Assembly: GCA_016098155.1 (NCBI GenBank)
Contig: JAAAJB010000787.1
Span: 1 to 12,868 of the forward strand
DNA length: 12,868 nt
Origin: Actinomortierella ambigua
Taxonomy: Eukaryota; Mortierellomycota; Mortierellomycetes; Mortierellales; Mortierellaceae
Reading direction: 5' to 3'
Below, in pieces: positions 1 through 8,660 of this stretch. A program made the translations under genes and the position numbers. The notes below the pieces were generated by a model. The model worked only from the letters and a program-made list of their open reading frames with translations. It did no database searches and was not told the origin of the DNA. The stretch's first letter is position 1. Each line of letters starts with the position of its first letter.

Positions 1-965
1 CCCTTAAAAAGTAACATCGTGAGGGTTAAAATCGTGAGCGATTTTAAGAACTGAAGACGGCTAGTGAGTTGCATAGCCTTGATGTTGGAAGCCCGGGTCC
101 ATCGGTGAGGAAGTCTTCGACAACAAGAAAACTAAAGGCTACGAGCATGAAACCATCTGCTACATTTGTAGCTCAAATTCGAGGTTCTAAAATCTTATTT
201 TCTGGGCTTTTTCTTCGTCTGTCCCCTATTCCTCTTTATCACATCTCATGGTGATGAAATGGATGGTACTCTTTGAAGCAGCGAAAAGACACAGAGGCGA
301 AGTCTGCACTGGATGCAAGAGTAGCGAGCTTGACAGACATCGTGGAAATATTCTATGGGCGTGTTCTTGGGATCCAGGTCACTCTTTCTCATATAGGCGA
401 AACGTATAAGAAAATGGGGCCGTCAGCAAATTTGCAAAATTGCTCGGGCGCATCAACTACCACTCACCCTCGAATCCCTGCAACTAAACGCTTGATGGAG
501 CTGAAAATCCAAGCCTTGGCCATAACAATAATTTGCTTCGCGAAAGGCAGCTATTTCCAAGTTTGCGTGAGTGCAAGGGCATCTAGATGACTGTGTGAAG
601 AGTGGATGGCAAGGCGCAATTCGTTTGTCTACGTCCCTGAATGTCCTTGTCATCGTGATCTATGTTGCTGGTGATGGCGATGGTGGTGAGGTGCAAACAA
701 ATTTAACCTCGGCTATAAGACAACACTGACTACATGAAGTTCTTGACTCTCGGGATCTGAGTCCAAGTGCTGACATATTGAAATCTGGAATAGTTCTCCA
801 TTTGTCTATTTCTACTTTTCTATACTAACGAAAGAAAAAAAAGAGAGAGGGGAAAATAGCAATCTTCTCGCGTACTCGGCCTAGTGTCTCGGGCAGACTA
901 TAGACATCAAGGTCGGTCAAAGAGCTGTGAATAAGTGACATCTGACCGGAAGAGGCCCTGAAAGT
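1..965. other. Intergenic stretch without a convincing gene
   Basis: No open frame here looks like a protein. The longest (273-590, plus strand, 105 codons) opens with TTG, has no recognisable motif, and is not related to the paralogues further right. A minus-strand frame at 453-653 is equally unconvincing. No exon of the tandem family was found, so the array seems to end with gene A. Two things stand out: a perfect 9-bp inverted repeat at 26-47 and a 23-bp sequence at 700-722 that recurs with four transitions at 1072-1094. Part of this stretch may be the 3' flank of gene A. Confidence 0.6.
26..47. repeat. Perfect 9-bp inverted repeat
   Basis: TTAAAATCG (26-34) and CGATTTTAA (39-47) are exact reverse complements separated by TGAG. 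The octamer ATCGTGAG also occurs as a direct repeat just to the left (16-23 and 31-38). No flanking gene explains it. It could be the end of a small inverted-repeat element cut by the window edge, or a transcription terminator-like hairpin. Confidence 0.5.
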
Positions 966-1022
966 AAAAAAAAAAAAAAAAAAAAAAACACGAGACTTTC
1001 ATGCCAAGATATCAAATTTATT
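966..1022 (-). terminator. Likely polyadenylation region of gene A
   Basis: On the minus strand a canonical AATAAA lies at 1022-1017, about 210 nt after the stop codon of gene A. It is followed about 28 nt later by an uninterrupted run of 23 T (988-966). A hexamer followed by a U-rich downstream element is the usual eukaryotic 3'-end arrangement. The other three paralogues show no equally clean AATAAA, so this is the only 3' end I can place. Confidence 0.5.
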
Positions 1023-1229
1023 TTGGAGCCGACAAAAGACGAAACGACTGAAAGATGATAACCGAGTCAAGAATTTGACCTCGGTTACAAGATAGGACGA
1101 GGAGACTAACGCTCAATGACAATGGAGCAATAGACTCTCGCCACCGCTTTCCTTTATCATCGATACTACGGGCAAAATGGGCAGACCATGAAGGGAGAGA
1201 AGGCTGTCAGAGCGATGATACTCTCACAC

Positions 1230-2689
1230 TTATGCAGTATTTTTTCCCAATCGTCTACGACGTCGAATGCAGAACCAAACGAGACCTGCAATGATCAGAA
1301 CACAACCGGCCACAATGAGTCCGATGGCCCACCCAGGCATGCCAGAATCGACGGTTTCCGCCATGCCTTCTGTGTTCACCATTCCTTCCATGCTGATGGG
1401 TGTCATTCTAGTCGTAAAGTATTTTCCGGGCAAGGGTCCCGATAGGTGAAATCCGTAGATACCAGCACCGACGACATATTCGATGGCCCAGGTAGCATTG
1501 GCGCCTCCAGCTGCTGGCACTGATAGAAACCTCAGGAGCTCCTTTCCAGAAACTTTGACTACCTGTCGAGCCGGATAATCGTGCAGAGAATAAAGAAATG
1601 TCGGAGACTCCTGCTCCTGAGAACCAGAAGGTTGCTTTTGCTACAAGGATGAATGGAAAAACAAATGTTGTGTTATGAATGTCGCGAGCATATTGCTATC
1701 TCGTGCTTATCAGATTACAGCCAATTCGACCTCCTCATTTTTCTTTCTTCTTCGCTCCACGGTGCCCTACCCTGCATCGATGGTACATTTCTCCGTTCAC
1801 GGGTGTTCCAATGTTGGAAAGTGTGCCTTTGTCTTCACACGATACTGGAAGCGTACCCGAATAGTGGCTCTTAATGTGGCTTCCAATCGGGAAGCCTCGG
1901 TCGTCGATCCCATATTTGAAATATGTTATGGAGTTCTTCTTCTCGGGAGTTTCCACAACCTCAATCATGATAAAAGCCAGATCTTGCGGACTTAGGTAGT
2001 CTATCAGGAAGTCAAAGTAGGGATAAGGCTCGCCATTTCGTACGAGTAATGTCGGCTAATAGAAATGAAAGAACGGGTCATGATATGAGAGTAGCTGAAG
2101 GGAAAGCAGAAGAGAGATTTTTACATACAACTAGCATCTTATGGAAAGGCCTCAATGGGGGGGGGGTTCTTACCACTTTCGAGAAGGTGAACGTTGGCAT
2201 ACCAATCAATTTCCAGTCATTTCTGAAGGTCGAGAATCGGAGGTTGTTGGTTTCCACGTCTCGGAAAGCATAGTTGAAACGAGGCGGTTGCGAGCCAGGG
2301 ATGGCTATGACCTTGCCTTCACAGCCAAAGACGGAGCAAATCTCGCCTGCTCCGACTGGGTCCCAATGGCCAACCATAGTGCCATTGCTTCTGCTCATGG
2401 TAGTATCATAGTAAGCCCCAGAGAGAGTCTTGTCAAATCCTGGCCCCTCATGACCAAACAGAACTAAGAAGGCTCCGCTGGTCGTCGCACAACTGGACCC
2501 GTGACCAGTCTTTGACTTTGCATGCTCAAACTTGGAGTCTGCAAACTTCTCCCACTTTACTGACTGCAAGTCTGGTGGGTGGGCCTGAGACCGCAGAAGG
2601 ATTAGATTGCCACCGCCCTCGGGCTTGTCGAATACAGCTGCGTACACATGCTGGTCGTCCGACGCAAGGCAGAAGGCGTACAATGACAT
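1230..2689 (-). CDS. Paralogue A: single-pass membrane protein of unknown function, short basic tail
   Basis: Reconstructed as three exons, 2689-2174, 2055-1771 and 1640-1230 (stop TAA), giving 403 residues. Both introns (118 and 130 nt) are GT-AG and phase 0: donors GTAAGA and GTAGGG, acceptors ending TTAG and GTAG. Exon 1 is a beta-rich domain starting MSLYAFCLASDD, with LLRS near residue 32 and paired cysteines. Exon 2 adds LPVSC and a C-terminal cysteine. Exon 3 has a Gln/Ser/Glu-rich start, a Thr-Trp-Ala motif, one membrane helix at about 371-392 and the tail RRRRRLGKNTA. Repeated short beta-strand patterns suggest a propeller-like fold, which is inference. The start ATG is supported by its alignment with B, C and D and by an AG-free pyrimidine-rich leader that leaves no room for a nearby upstream splice. 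It has no cleavable signal peptide. Function is unknown; a surface sensor or adhesin is a guess. Confidence 0.85.
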
Positions 2690-2797
2690 GGGGAAAACAG
2701 GACGAACCGAAGCGAAAAGATGTGGGAAAGTGGAAGATTGGATTGTGTAGGGGATGGGTGAGAAAATTAAAGTGCGAGAAGAGGAAAGGAGCGGAGG

Positions 2798-2805
2798 TAT
2801 TTATA
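2798..2805 (-). promoter_or_regulatory. TATA box of gene A
   Basis: TATAAATA reads on the minus strand about 110 bp before the ATG at 2689. The leader between them is strongly pyrimidine-rich. The sequence just upstream of the box contains CCATGG; similar CATGG or CGTGG blocks precede the TATA-like elements of B and C by a similar distance. Confidence 0.55.
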
Positions 2806-3604
2806 TTTGCAAGCCATGGTATGCAGTCTACGAGCTTTACAGTTGCACATGCCTTGCCATGCTTTTTTTGGTAAATTTTTTTACCATGCGAAATGGATTT
2901 GGGCTTTTGTTGTCAAAACTTCAGAACTATATAAGCGAAATGGACAAACACAGCACCCATATAGGATGGGGGTTTTCTCGACCTTCTTTGATCGTCGGGA
3001 TGAACACAACTCGATCATTATCTGCAAGGAGGACTTGAAGTGCGATGGACACCTTAATCTTCCGTACAAAGGGTGAATCCGTATGGTGGGGATGTCGCTT
3101 TACCTCATAAACAAACTCAAACATGCACAAAAAAGGTACAGAGTCTGAGATTCTGGATGCTGCAAAATACTAATCCAGCTGGCTCTGGGAATTCTCGCCA
3201 CCAATACATGTATTTTGCAGTTTGAACAAAGACCACATTGATGTTGCCGTCCACTTTCCTTTTCACCGTGGAAATCTGACCCAATATATTGCATACCACC
3301 AAGAATTGGTCAGTTTGTGAAGGCATACGTTGTCGTAGATGTCAAATCTTCCAGGGGCAGGGCAGTGGTGTTATCGTGTCTTCACTCTTTGCCCCTTTTT
3401 GATGCTACATGCGTGTGGGAATGGATGTGGTAGGGTGTGGATTTTTCATAGTATTGGAGAGTCAACCCGCATGAGCGAGCATGGTCACTATAGTATATAT
3501 TCCCTGTCTTGCAGACTATTGATAAACGCGCCTCTATTGAAATCGGATAGGCACACATCTACAAAAGCATCTAAAAGATATCCCTGGTATCCTCATCTGT
3601 AATC
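2806..3604. other. Spacer between genes A and B
   Basis: Nothing firm is coded here. Two overlapping minus-strand frames, 3326-3117 (ATG, 69 codons) and 3130-2927, have protein-like composition but match nothing I know. A GTAAAG that could act as a donor lies between them near 3108, so a small spliced gene is possible but unsupported. A plus-strand TATATAAG occurs at 2928-2935 without a convincing downstream frame. No AATAAA was seen for gene B on the minus strand. Confidence 0.4.
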
Positions 3605-4963
3605 TTAGATTTTCAACGCCCTTTTGCGGTGCCGTTTGACCATCCAGGTGAGACCGGCCACGACGATCATATTGGCCACCAAGACGGCTCCAAAGATCCA
3701 CACATAGGACAAAGATTCATTATATCCCAGATGGGTGCCATTGCGCGGGAATCTCGTGCCAACATCGGGTCCTGACAAACGGAGTTCGTAGACGTCACCG
3801 CCTTCCACGTACGAAATGGCCCACGTGGGTGGGGCCCTATTGGGTGCTGGTACTGGTACAAATTGCTCCAAACCAAAGTCCGGGAAGGCTGCCACTTGGC
3901 GGATGGGTGTTTCACTGACAGAATAGATAACACGCTGTCCCGGGGTCTGACGCCAGTCATTAAGTTAAAAAAAATGGCAAAAGTTAGGGCAACATGGTTC
4001 TGAAGACATTTAAGCTTGTGGATTTCAAACAGATACAAAGGAGCACCCCTTTTCTGTAGCGTTACCTCACACCAATAGTATAGGCCTCCATTCGTTGCCT
4101 TTCCAATGGGCTCGAACTTATGCATGCTGCTGGATAAACATGACGCTGGGAGTGTGTTCGTCGTATTGACCTTCAAGCCACCCTTAGCCGGGAAGCCCTG
4201 CCCGTCAACCTCAAAGACGCGATAGTTCACAATACTGCTCGCCATGGGAGCATTCAATCGGTCGATCTTAGCAATCACTAGTTCACCGGAGCTCATGTAG
4301 TCCAACAAGTAATGCGCTCTAGTAGGATACCCTTCATCTTTCTCTAATTCAGTCTGTTAAACAAAAAACAAAATCGGCGCGCAAACGATAAATAATCAAG
4401 AAGTATGAAGACGACATCTAACAATCACCATATTATCATCTTACCACAGTGTCGAGTACTGGGATTCTGGTGTCAACGACACCTGAACGATCAAAGATAT
4501 CGACCTTGACCTTGTTGGTCGCCTCTTGATGATAGAAGAAGTTGAATCGAGGTGGTATCGAGCCAGGCACACCAACGACTCGGCCGTCACACCTTGGGCC
4601 CATGGATTCGCAGTGAGTGGTGCCGGAATGAACAAGCACCTGCTTGCTTGAGGCCCTATCGTTCTGGGCCGCCTTGGTGTCATAGAAACCCCAACGCATC
4701 CTTGGCCTCGCAATTTCGGATTTCGTCTCGAAGAGAACCATAAAGGTGCCGTCGACAGCAGCACAGCTGTTCACGCGTGGCCACGGAGACGAGTACTCGA
4801 AGCCAGAGCTGTCAAACTGCTCCCACTCTGTCGATGCTAGATCAGCTGGATAAGGCTGGGAGCGGAGCAAGACAGCAACCTCGTCGCCCAAGAAGCTACT
4901 CAAGGAGATTGCGTATAGGTACATGTCATCCGACGCAATGCAGGCAGGATAGAGTCTGGCCAT
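3605..4963 (-). CDS. Paralogue B: single-pass membrane protein of unknown function, short basic tail
   Basis: Exons 4963-4445, 4353-4066 and 3946-3605 give 382 residues. The introns are 91 and 119 nt, GT-AG and phase 0, at the same places as in A, C and D (donors GTAAGA and GTAACG, acceptors ACAG and TCAG). The N-terminal domain opens MARLYPACIASDDMYLYA and carries LLRSQPYP, a cysteine pair in a CESMGPRC block, and VPGSIPPRF. Exon 2 has the FEVDGQGFP and LPASC motifs. Exon 3 has TWAISY, then sequons NGT and NES just before a membrane helix at about 351-372, and ends in VKRHRKRALKI. Basic residues right after the helix favour a cytosolic C-terminus. No signal peptide is seen. The 5' leader contains a GA/CT microsatellite. 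The closest relative by eye is A, which has the same short-tail design. Confidence 0.85.
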
Positions 4964-4995
4964 TGAGTGATAAAATAGAATGGAGTGGAAAGATG

Positions 4996-5018
4996 GAGAG
5001 AGAGAGAGAGAGAGAGAG
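4996..5018. repeat. (GA)n microsatellite in the gene B leader
   Basis: An uninterrupted GA run on the plus strand, followed by seven further G. It reads as (CT)n in the presumed 5' untranslated leader of gene B, between the TATA-like element and the ATG at 4963. Length changes here would alter the leader but not the protein. Confidence 0.9.
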
Positions 5019-5080
5019 GGGGGGAATTCAGTAATGGGAGAGTTGAGATAAATGAGGGGAGGAAACAGCCAGGAGCAATG

Positions 5081-5089
5081 TATTTATCG
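5081..5089 (-). promoter_or_regulatory. TATA-like element of gene B
   Basis: CGATAAATA reads on the minus strand about 120 bp upstream of the gene B ATG. It matches the ATAAATAC core of the gene A box and has a similar distance to the start codon. CATGG lies about 6 nt upstream of it. Confidence 0.45.
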
Positions 5090-5170
5090 TCGACCATGTC
5101 TGCAAAAAGCCCAAGTCTATTCTCCTCTCGCCTTCCAACGTGTAAGCCGCAGTTCCCTCTCTTCCCCCTT

Positions 5171-5171
5171 T

Positions 5172-5206
<35 letters not shown>
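5171..5206. repeat. (CT)n microsatellite upstream of the gene B promoter
   Basis: A CT run with one TTT interruption. It is complementary to the GA run at 4996-5018, so the two form inverted arms around the TATA-like element. On the coding strand of gene B it reads as (GA)n upstream of the promoter. Confidence 0.9.
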
Positions 5207-6461
5207 GTATGTCGAATGAATATTTCCAACCTATTTGGGAGGGAGAAATGCCAAGAACGGGAGAGCACAGTTCCTGGCCTAATGTGGATGCTCTAATCGC
5301 TGAAAGAAAACGTGTTATGAGCATTGTTACCCTGAATTGGAGATAACTGCATCCAAACAGGGCAAGCGGCGCGAGTCTGATCACATCTGTGGCCTATTTG
5401 GACCGAATGTACTCTCTTTCTTGGAATTGCACGGTGGATATTTTCTCAAGGACGTGAAATACAATGTACAAAACAATCCAAACAAAAAGCCCAGATATGA
5501 CAAAAGCTGAAAAGCGATGAGTACACTCGCACACGATGGTATGACACAAACTGACCGGTCAGCCACGCCGTTTTTTTTTTTTGTTCGTGGCTCTTAATGA
5601 AGCATAGCTGCAGCGGGGTGGTCTAATCAACAACTGATGCTGTCAACAACAGCCTACAGTACGTATAGAAAGCGCCATACGGTTGACACGCGCGTTTCAT
5701 TCATTTTTTTTAAAAATGTGTCTGGTCTCTCTTCTTCGCCTCATACAAAGACAAACCCAAGGCAGTCAGATTGTTTGACACGATGAGCATCAGTGCTTTC
5801 GAGGAAAAGAGGCACCTTGCTCACCTCGAAAAGTGCAGTCTCGCAGAAAGTCAGCAGAGGGCGTCACTTGGAGTTTATGAGCGACCACACGTGGCAGTGG
5901 CCTTGATTAGTCGCTTTTGCTCGGGTAGAAGCATCAGAATAAGTGTTTCGCGGAAAGCATGATACATCATAGTTCATCTGGCCTTTTAAATACCAGTAGG
6001 AATATCGGAATGACTCTCGAGAGGACTGATGGAAGAAAATATAATCGAGATGGCAAAGAGAGCAGTAGCCCCCTCATGCAGCCTATCGACAGCATGGACG
6101 ACGAGGAATAGCAAAGCGATAAGGACGACATATTTCCAAAGATGGATAATGTTTTCGGCAGTGTCCGTTGTAATGGAGGGTCAACCCTCTAACGGTCTGC
6201 AAAACAAGCCCAACTCCATAAATGCATACAAGCTGGGATTCAAGACTCGGATGAGAGTGCAGCAGCTATTTCATTGGTCACTTTAACTCTACCGAGCATC
6301 GACACAGCACTGCATGGAGAGGTTTTGTGCCAAGCATGCAAAACAAAGGTGGCCAGGAAAATTCAGAGCACATTTTGGTCTTGTACCACACCCTCACATC
6401 CCTTTCTATGAGCAACAAAATAAAGTTCTGAGCAAGCTTTCATTTTTTTCCCCCTGTCATT
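5207..6461. other. Spacer between genes B and C
   Basis: About 1.25 kb with no gene I can support. The frames at 5771-5962 and 6029-6286 (plus) and 5381-5566 (minus) are short and have no motif. A T-run sits at 5571-5581. An imperfect hairpin lies at 6165-6195, with GAGGGT and ACCCTC as the inner arms and CCGTT and AACGG as the outer arms. The 3' untranslated region of gene C must lie in the right part, but no clear minus-strand AATAAA was found. Confidence 0.5.
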
Positions 6462-8526
6462 CTATACGTTCTGGCTACGATCACCTTCTCCCCCTTGATG
6501 ACTACCTTCTCCCCCTTGTTGACTACCTTCTCCCCCTTGGCGACTACCTTCTCCTCCTTGTCGACTACCTTCTCCCCCTTGTCGACTACCTTCTCCCCCT
6601 TGTTGACTACCTTCTCCCTCTCGTTGTCCACCTTCTCCCTCTTGTTGACCACCTTCTTCCTCTCGTTTACCACCTTCTTCCTCATCCACTGGTTTCCTGC
6701 GACCATTGTGACACCCGTCCCGCAAGCACCTGGTGGCGGTACAGAAGCATAGGAGGACACTCAGTACCATCAGCCCGAGGAACCCAAGGTAGACCATCGA
6801 GCCCGTGCTCAGGCTGACACTCAAGACCGTTGGTCGGCCACCCTGGAGAAGTTCCCCTGCGTCGGAACCGTCGACGTGAACACCAAAGATCGAGCCCCAG
6901 GTGTCAGTCACCAAGGCCCAGTCAGGGTCCGAGTCACCGCGAGTAGGAGCCAACACAAACTGGTCCGGTGTTCTATCAGACCAAGGCTCCATCTTCAGAG
7001 GGTCACTGATGGAGGAGTCTTCGATCGTGTACATTGTCCCGTTCTATTTGTTGTTGTTGTTCCACGCATCAAAACATACAAGCAATGTGGCCAAAAAAAA
7101 AAAAAAAAAAAAGACCGGGTTAAATGGGGGGTTCAACAGAAAACGCGGGTCGGGGGGGGGTGTGTTTTTTTTCCCCAAAAAAAAAAAAAAAAAAAAAGGG
7201 GAAAAAAAAAAAAAAAAAAAAGCTCAGTGTCAATGAGGTGTTACAACGAAGACGCAGTGCAGTGTGTGTGTGTGTGTTTGAAACCCGATTTTTTTTTCAA
7301 AGCCTTACCGAGCCATTGCACCAGTAGTAAAGAGCCCCATCCGCCACACGCCCAAAACGGTCGACGACATTTTGGTTTGTGCATGGCGTCGGCAAAAGGT
7401 ATGTGGCACTGTTTTTAAGAGCAGCGCGCACTGGAAGGCCGCGCTCGTCGACTTCAAAGACCCGGAAAGTCACTCGCGGAACAGTCTCGTTGGTCTTGGG
7501 ATTGACGGCGCTGTCTGTCGTGAGGACGACCATCTTCTCGGAATTTAAGTAGTCAAACACATACCGAGTGGGAGTTGATGGTGTTGGGGTAGCTGCTGGT
7601 GGAGTTAAGGTTCCTGTTCCTGTAACTATTGTGGTGTTTGTTGTACCTGTTGTAGTACTGGATGAGGTAGTAGTAGTAGTAGTAGTAGTAGTTGTTGTTG
7701 TTGTCGTCGTTGTTGTTCTTGTTGAAGTCGTTCTTGTCCCTGTTCTTGTGGTTGTTCTTGATGTTGATGTCCTTGTTGTTCTTGATGAAGTTGTTGTTTC
7801 TAATGCTGATACAAGAGCGGCTGCTGTGGCATTGGATGTTCCCCCAACAAGTGGTTTTTGCTGTGTGGAGACAAGGAAACACAACAAAAGCAACGATAGT
7901 GGGCCAAAGTCCATTTGTGAGTATAGCGCACTCCTCTGCTTGTTATTCATTCGTCGTATGAATATCCAATAAGGGGGGGGGGTTAAGAAAAGGGAAGTGG
8001 TTTAGGCCAATCACTCTCATACCATTGGTTCAAATGTCACGTTGGTAGGGCCAAAGGTAAAAGCAGAGTTATCGAACGACGCCATTCTGATGGCATCATA
8101 GGATTCGTGATAATAGAACATTGAGAATCGAGGCGGAGACGAGCGAGGCACGACAAGAACACTTGCTTGACACCAGTCTTCATCTTCGCAGATGCTTCCA
8201 GCATGGACCTTCTGGAACTCGCCCTTGGTGCTCACTGGATCGTACAGGAACCCACGAAAGCGCTCGTTCTCGGTTTCGTTGGAGTCGGAGAGGATCAAGA
8301 AGGCACCCCTGGAAGCGGCGCAATAATGGTGGATTCTTTCCGTGCTGGGTATGAAGTCGTTCGCGCCCCGTTTAACAATGTCCCACTTGTTTGAGGACAA
8401 TGAATCAGGGTAAGAGGGGCTTCGGAGGAGGACGATGTCGCCATCGGCCTGACCATATTCAAAGGCCACGGCATAGAGGTATTGCTCGTCAGCTGCGATG
8501 CAAAGGACACTATGAATACTACCCAT
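6462..8526 (-). CDS. Paralogue C: membrane protein with Thr-rich linker and repetitive acidic tail
   Basis: Exons 8526-8023, 7860-7309 and 7043-6462 give 545 residues. The introns are 162 and 265 nt, GT-AG, phase 0 (donors GTATGA and GTAAGG, acceptors ACAG and ATAG). Exon 1 is the family N-terminal domain (MGSIHSVLCIAADEQYLYA, LLRSPSYP, SSPPRF). Exon 2 begins with a linker of about 98 residues, roughly half Thr (residues 189-266 densest, 17 consecutive Thr at 217-233), then resumes the family pattern with RYVFDYL, FEVDERGLP, LPTPC and YYWC. Exon 3 has the DWAL motif, a helix at about 435-456, cysteines next to the membrane, and an 89-residue tail of GGEGSRQ-like repeats. The linker resembles O-glycosylated stalks of fungal surface proteins, which implies an extracellular location. 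I chose the ATG at 8526 because it aligns with the other starts; the frame extends upstream only from a GTG. Intron 2 is swollen by homopolymer tracts. Confidence 0.82.
6484..6672 (-). repeat. 21-bp minisatellite coding the tail of gene C
   Basis: Nine full copies of a 21-bp unit (plus-strand consensus CCTTCTCCCCCTTGTTGACTA is split here as CCTTCTCCCCC and TTGTTGACTA), with a partial copy to about 6684. Units at the left are nearly identical and diverge toward the right. On the minus strand each unit codes seven residues such as GGEGSRQ or GGEGSQQ. Because 21 is a multiple of three, copy-number changes keep the gene in frame. Confidence 0.92.
7093..7221. repeat. Homopolymer tracts inside intron 2 of gene C
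   Basis: Three runs of exactly 20 A occur at 7093-7112, 7177-7196 and 7202-7221, with G9 at 7152-7160, T8 at 7165-7172 and short C4 and G4 blocks between them. On the gene strand these are poly-T tracts ahead of the 3' splice site. They make this intron about twice as long as its counterparts in A and B. Lengths may be unreliable because such tracts are error-prone in sequencing. Confidence 0.85.
7666..7716 (-). repeat. Trinucleotide repeat coding 17 consecutive Thr
   Basis: On the gene strand this is two ACA, two ACG, four ACA, eight ACT and one ACC. It is the pure core of a wider ACN-rich region (about 7570-7800) that codes the Thr-rich linker of gene C. The block structure suggests successive slippage expansions of different triplets. 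Confidence 0.92.
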
Positions 8527-8650
8527 GAGGAAGGTGAATGAGAGTCGTGAGGGAATGAATGAATGAAAAAAAAAGGGGAGAGAAAGAATGAAAAGAATGA
8601 AAGCCGAATGAGCAAAGCCGACGACAACCACATACCCTTGACTTGGCGGG

Positions 8651-8660
8651 TTTATGTAGT
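8651..8660 (-). promoter_or_regulatory. TATA-like element of gene C
   Basis: ACTACATAAA reads on the minus strand about 125-135 bp before the ATG at 8526, similar to the distance in A and B. The leader is almost pure pyrimidine, with repeated CATT units. It holds no AG near the start codon, which argues against a hidden upstream exon. Confidence 0.45.

Noticed and set aside
961..1000. Retroposed poly(A) tail of a plus-strand element
   Set aside because: I found no target-site duplication or recognisable element body to the left; the same tract fits better as a U-rich 3'-end element of gene A.
4900..5384. Frames with repeated Arg-Glu or Ser-Leu on both strands
   Set aside because: They arise from translating the GA and CT microsatellites and have no other protein-like content.
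6484..6672. CRISPR-like array
   Set aside because: The units are contiguous 21-mers without spacers, lie inside a spliced gene, and the context is eukaryotic.
6314..6817. Plus-strand frame with LLPLVDY repeats
   Set aside because: It is the complement of the 21-bp minisatellite in gene C. A 21-bp unit keeps several frames open at once, and only the minus strand continues a family-conserved protein with a membrane helix.
7568..7972. Plus-strand poly-Val frame
   Set aside because: It is the reverse complement of the Thr codons in the gene C linker; the minus strand is supported by splice sites and by homology to A, B and D.
8527..8631. N-terminal extension of gene C with a hydrophobic stretch, possibly a signal peptide
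   Set aside because: The extension opens with GTG, not ATG; it is a translated pyrimidine-rich leader, and the ATG at 8526 aligns with the starts of the other paralogues.
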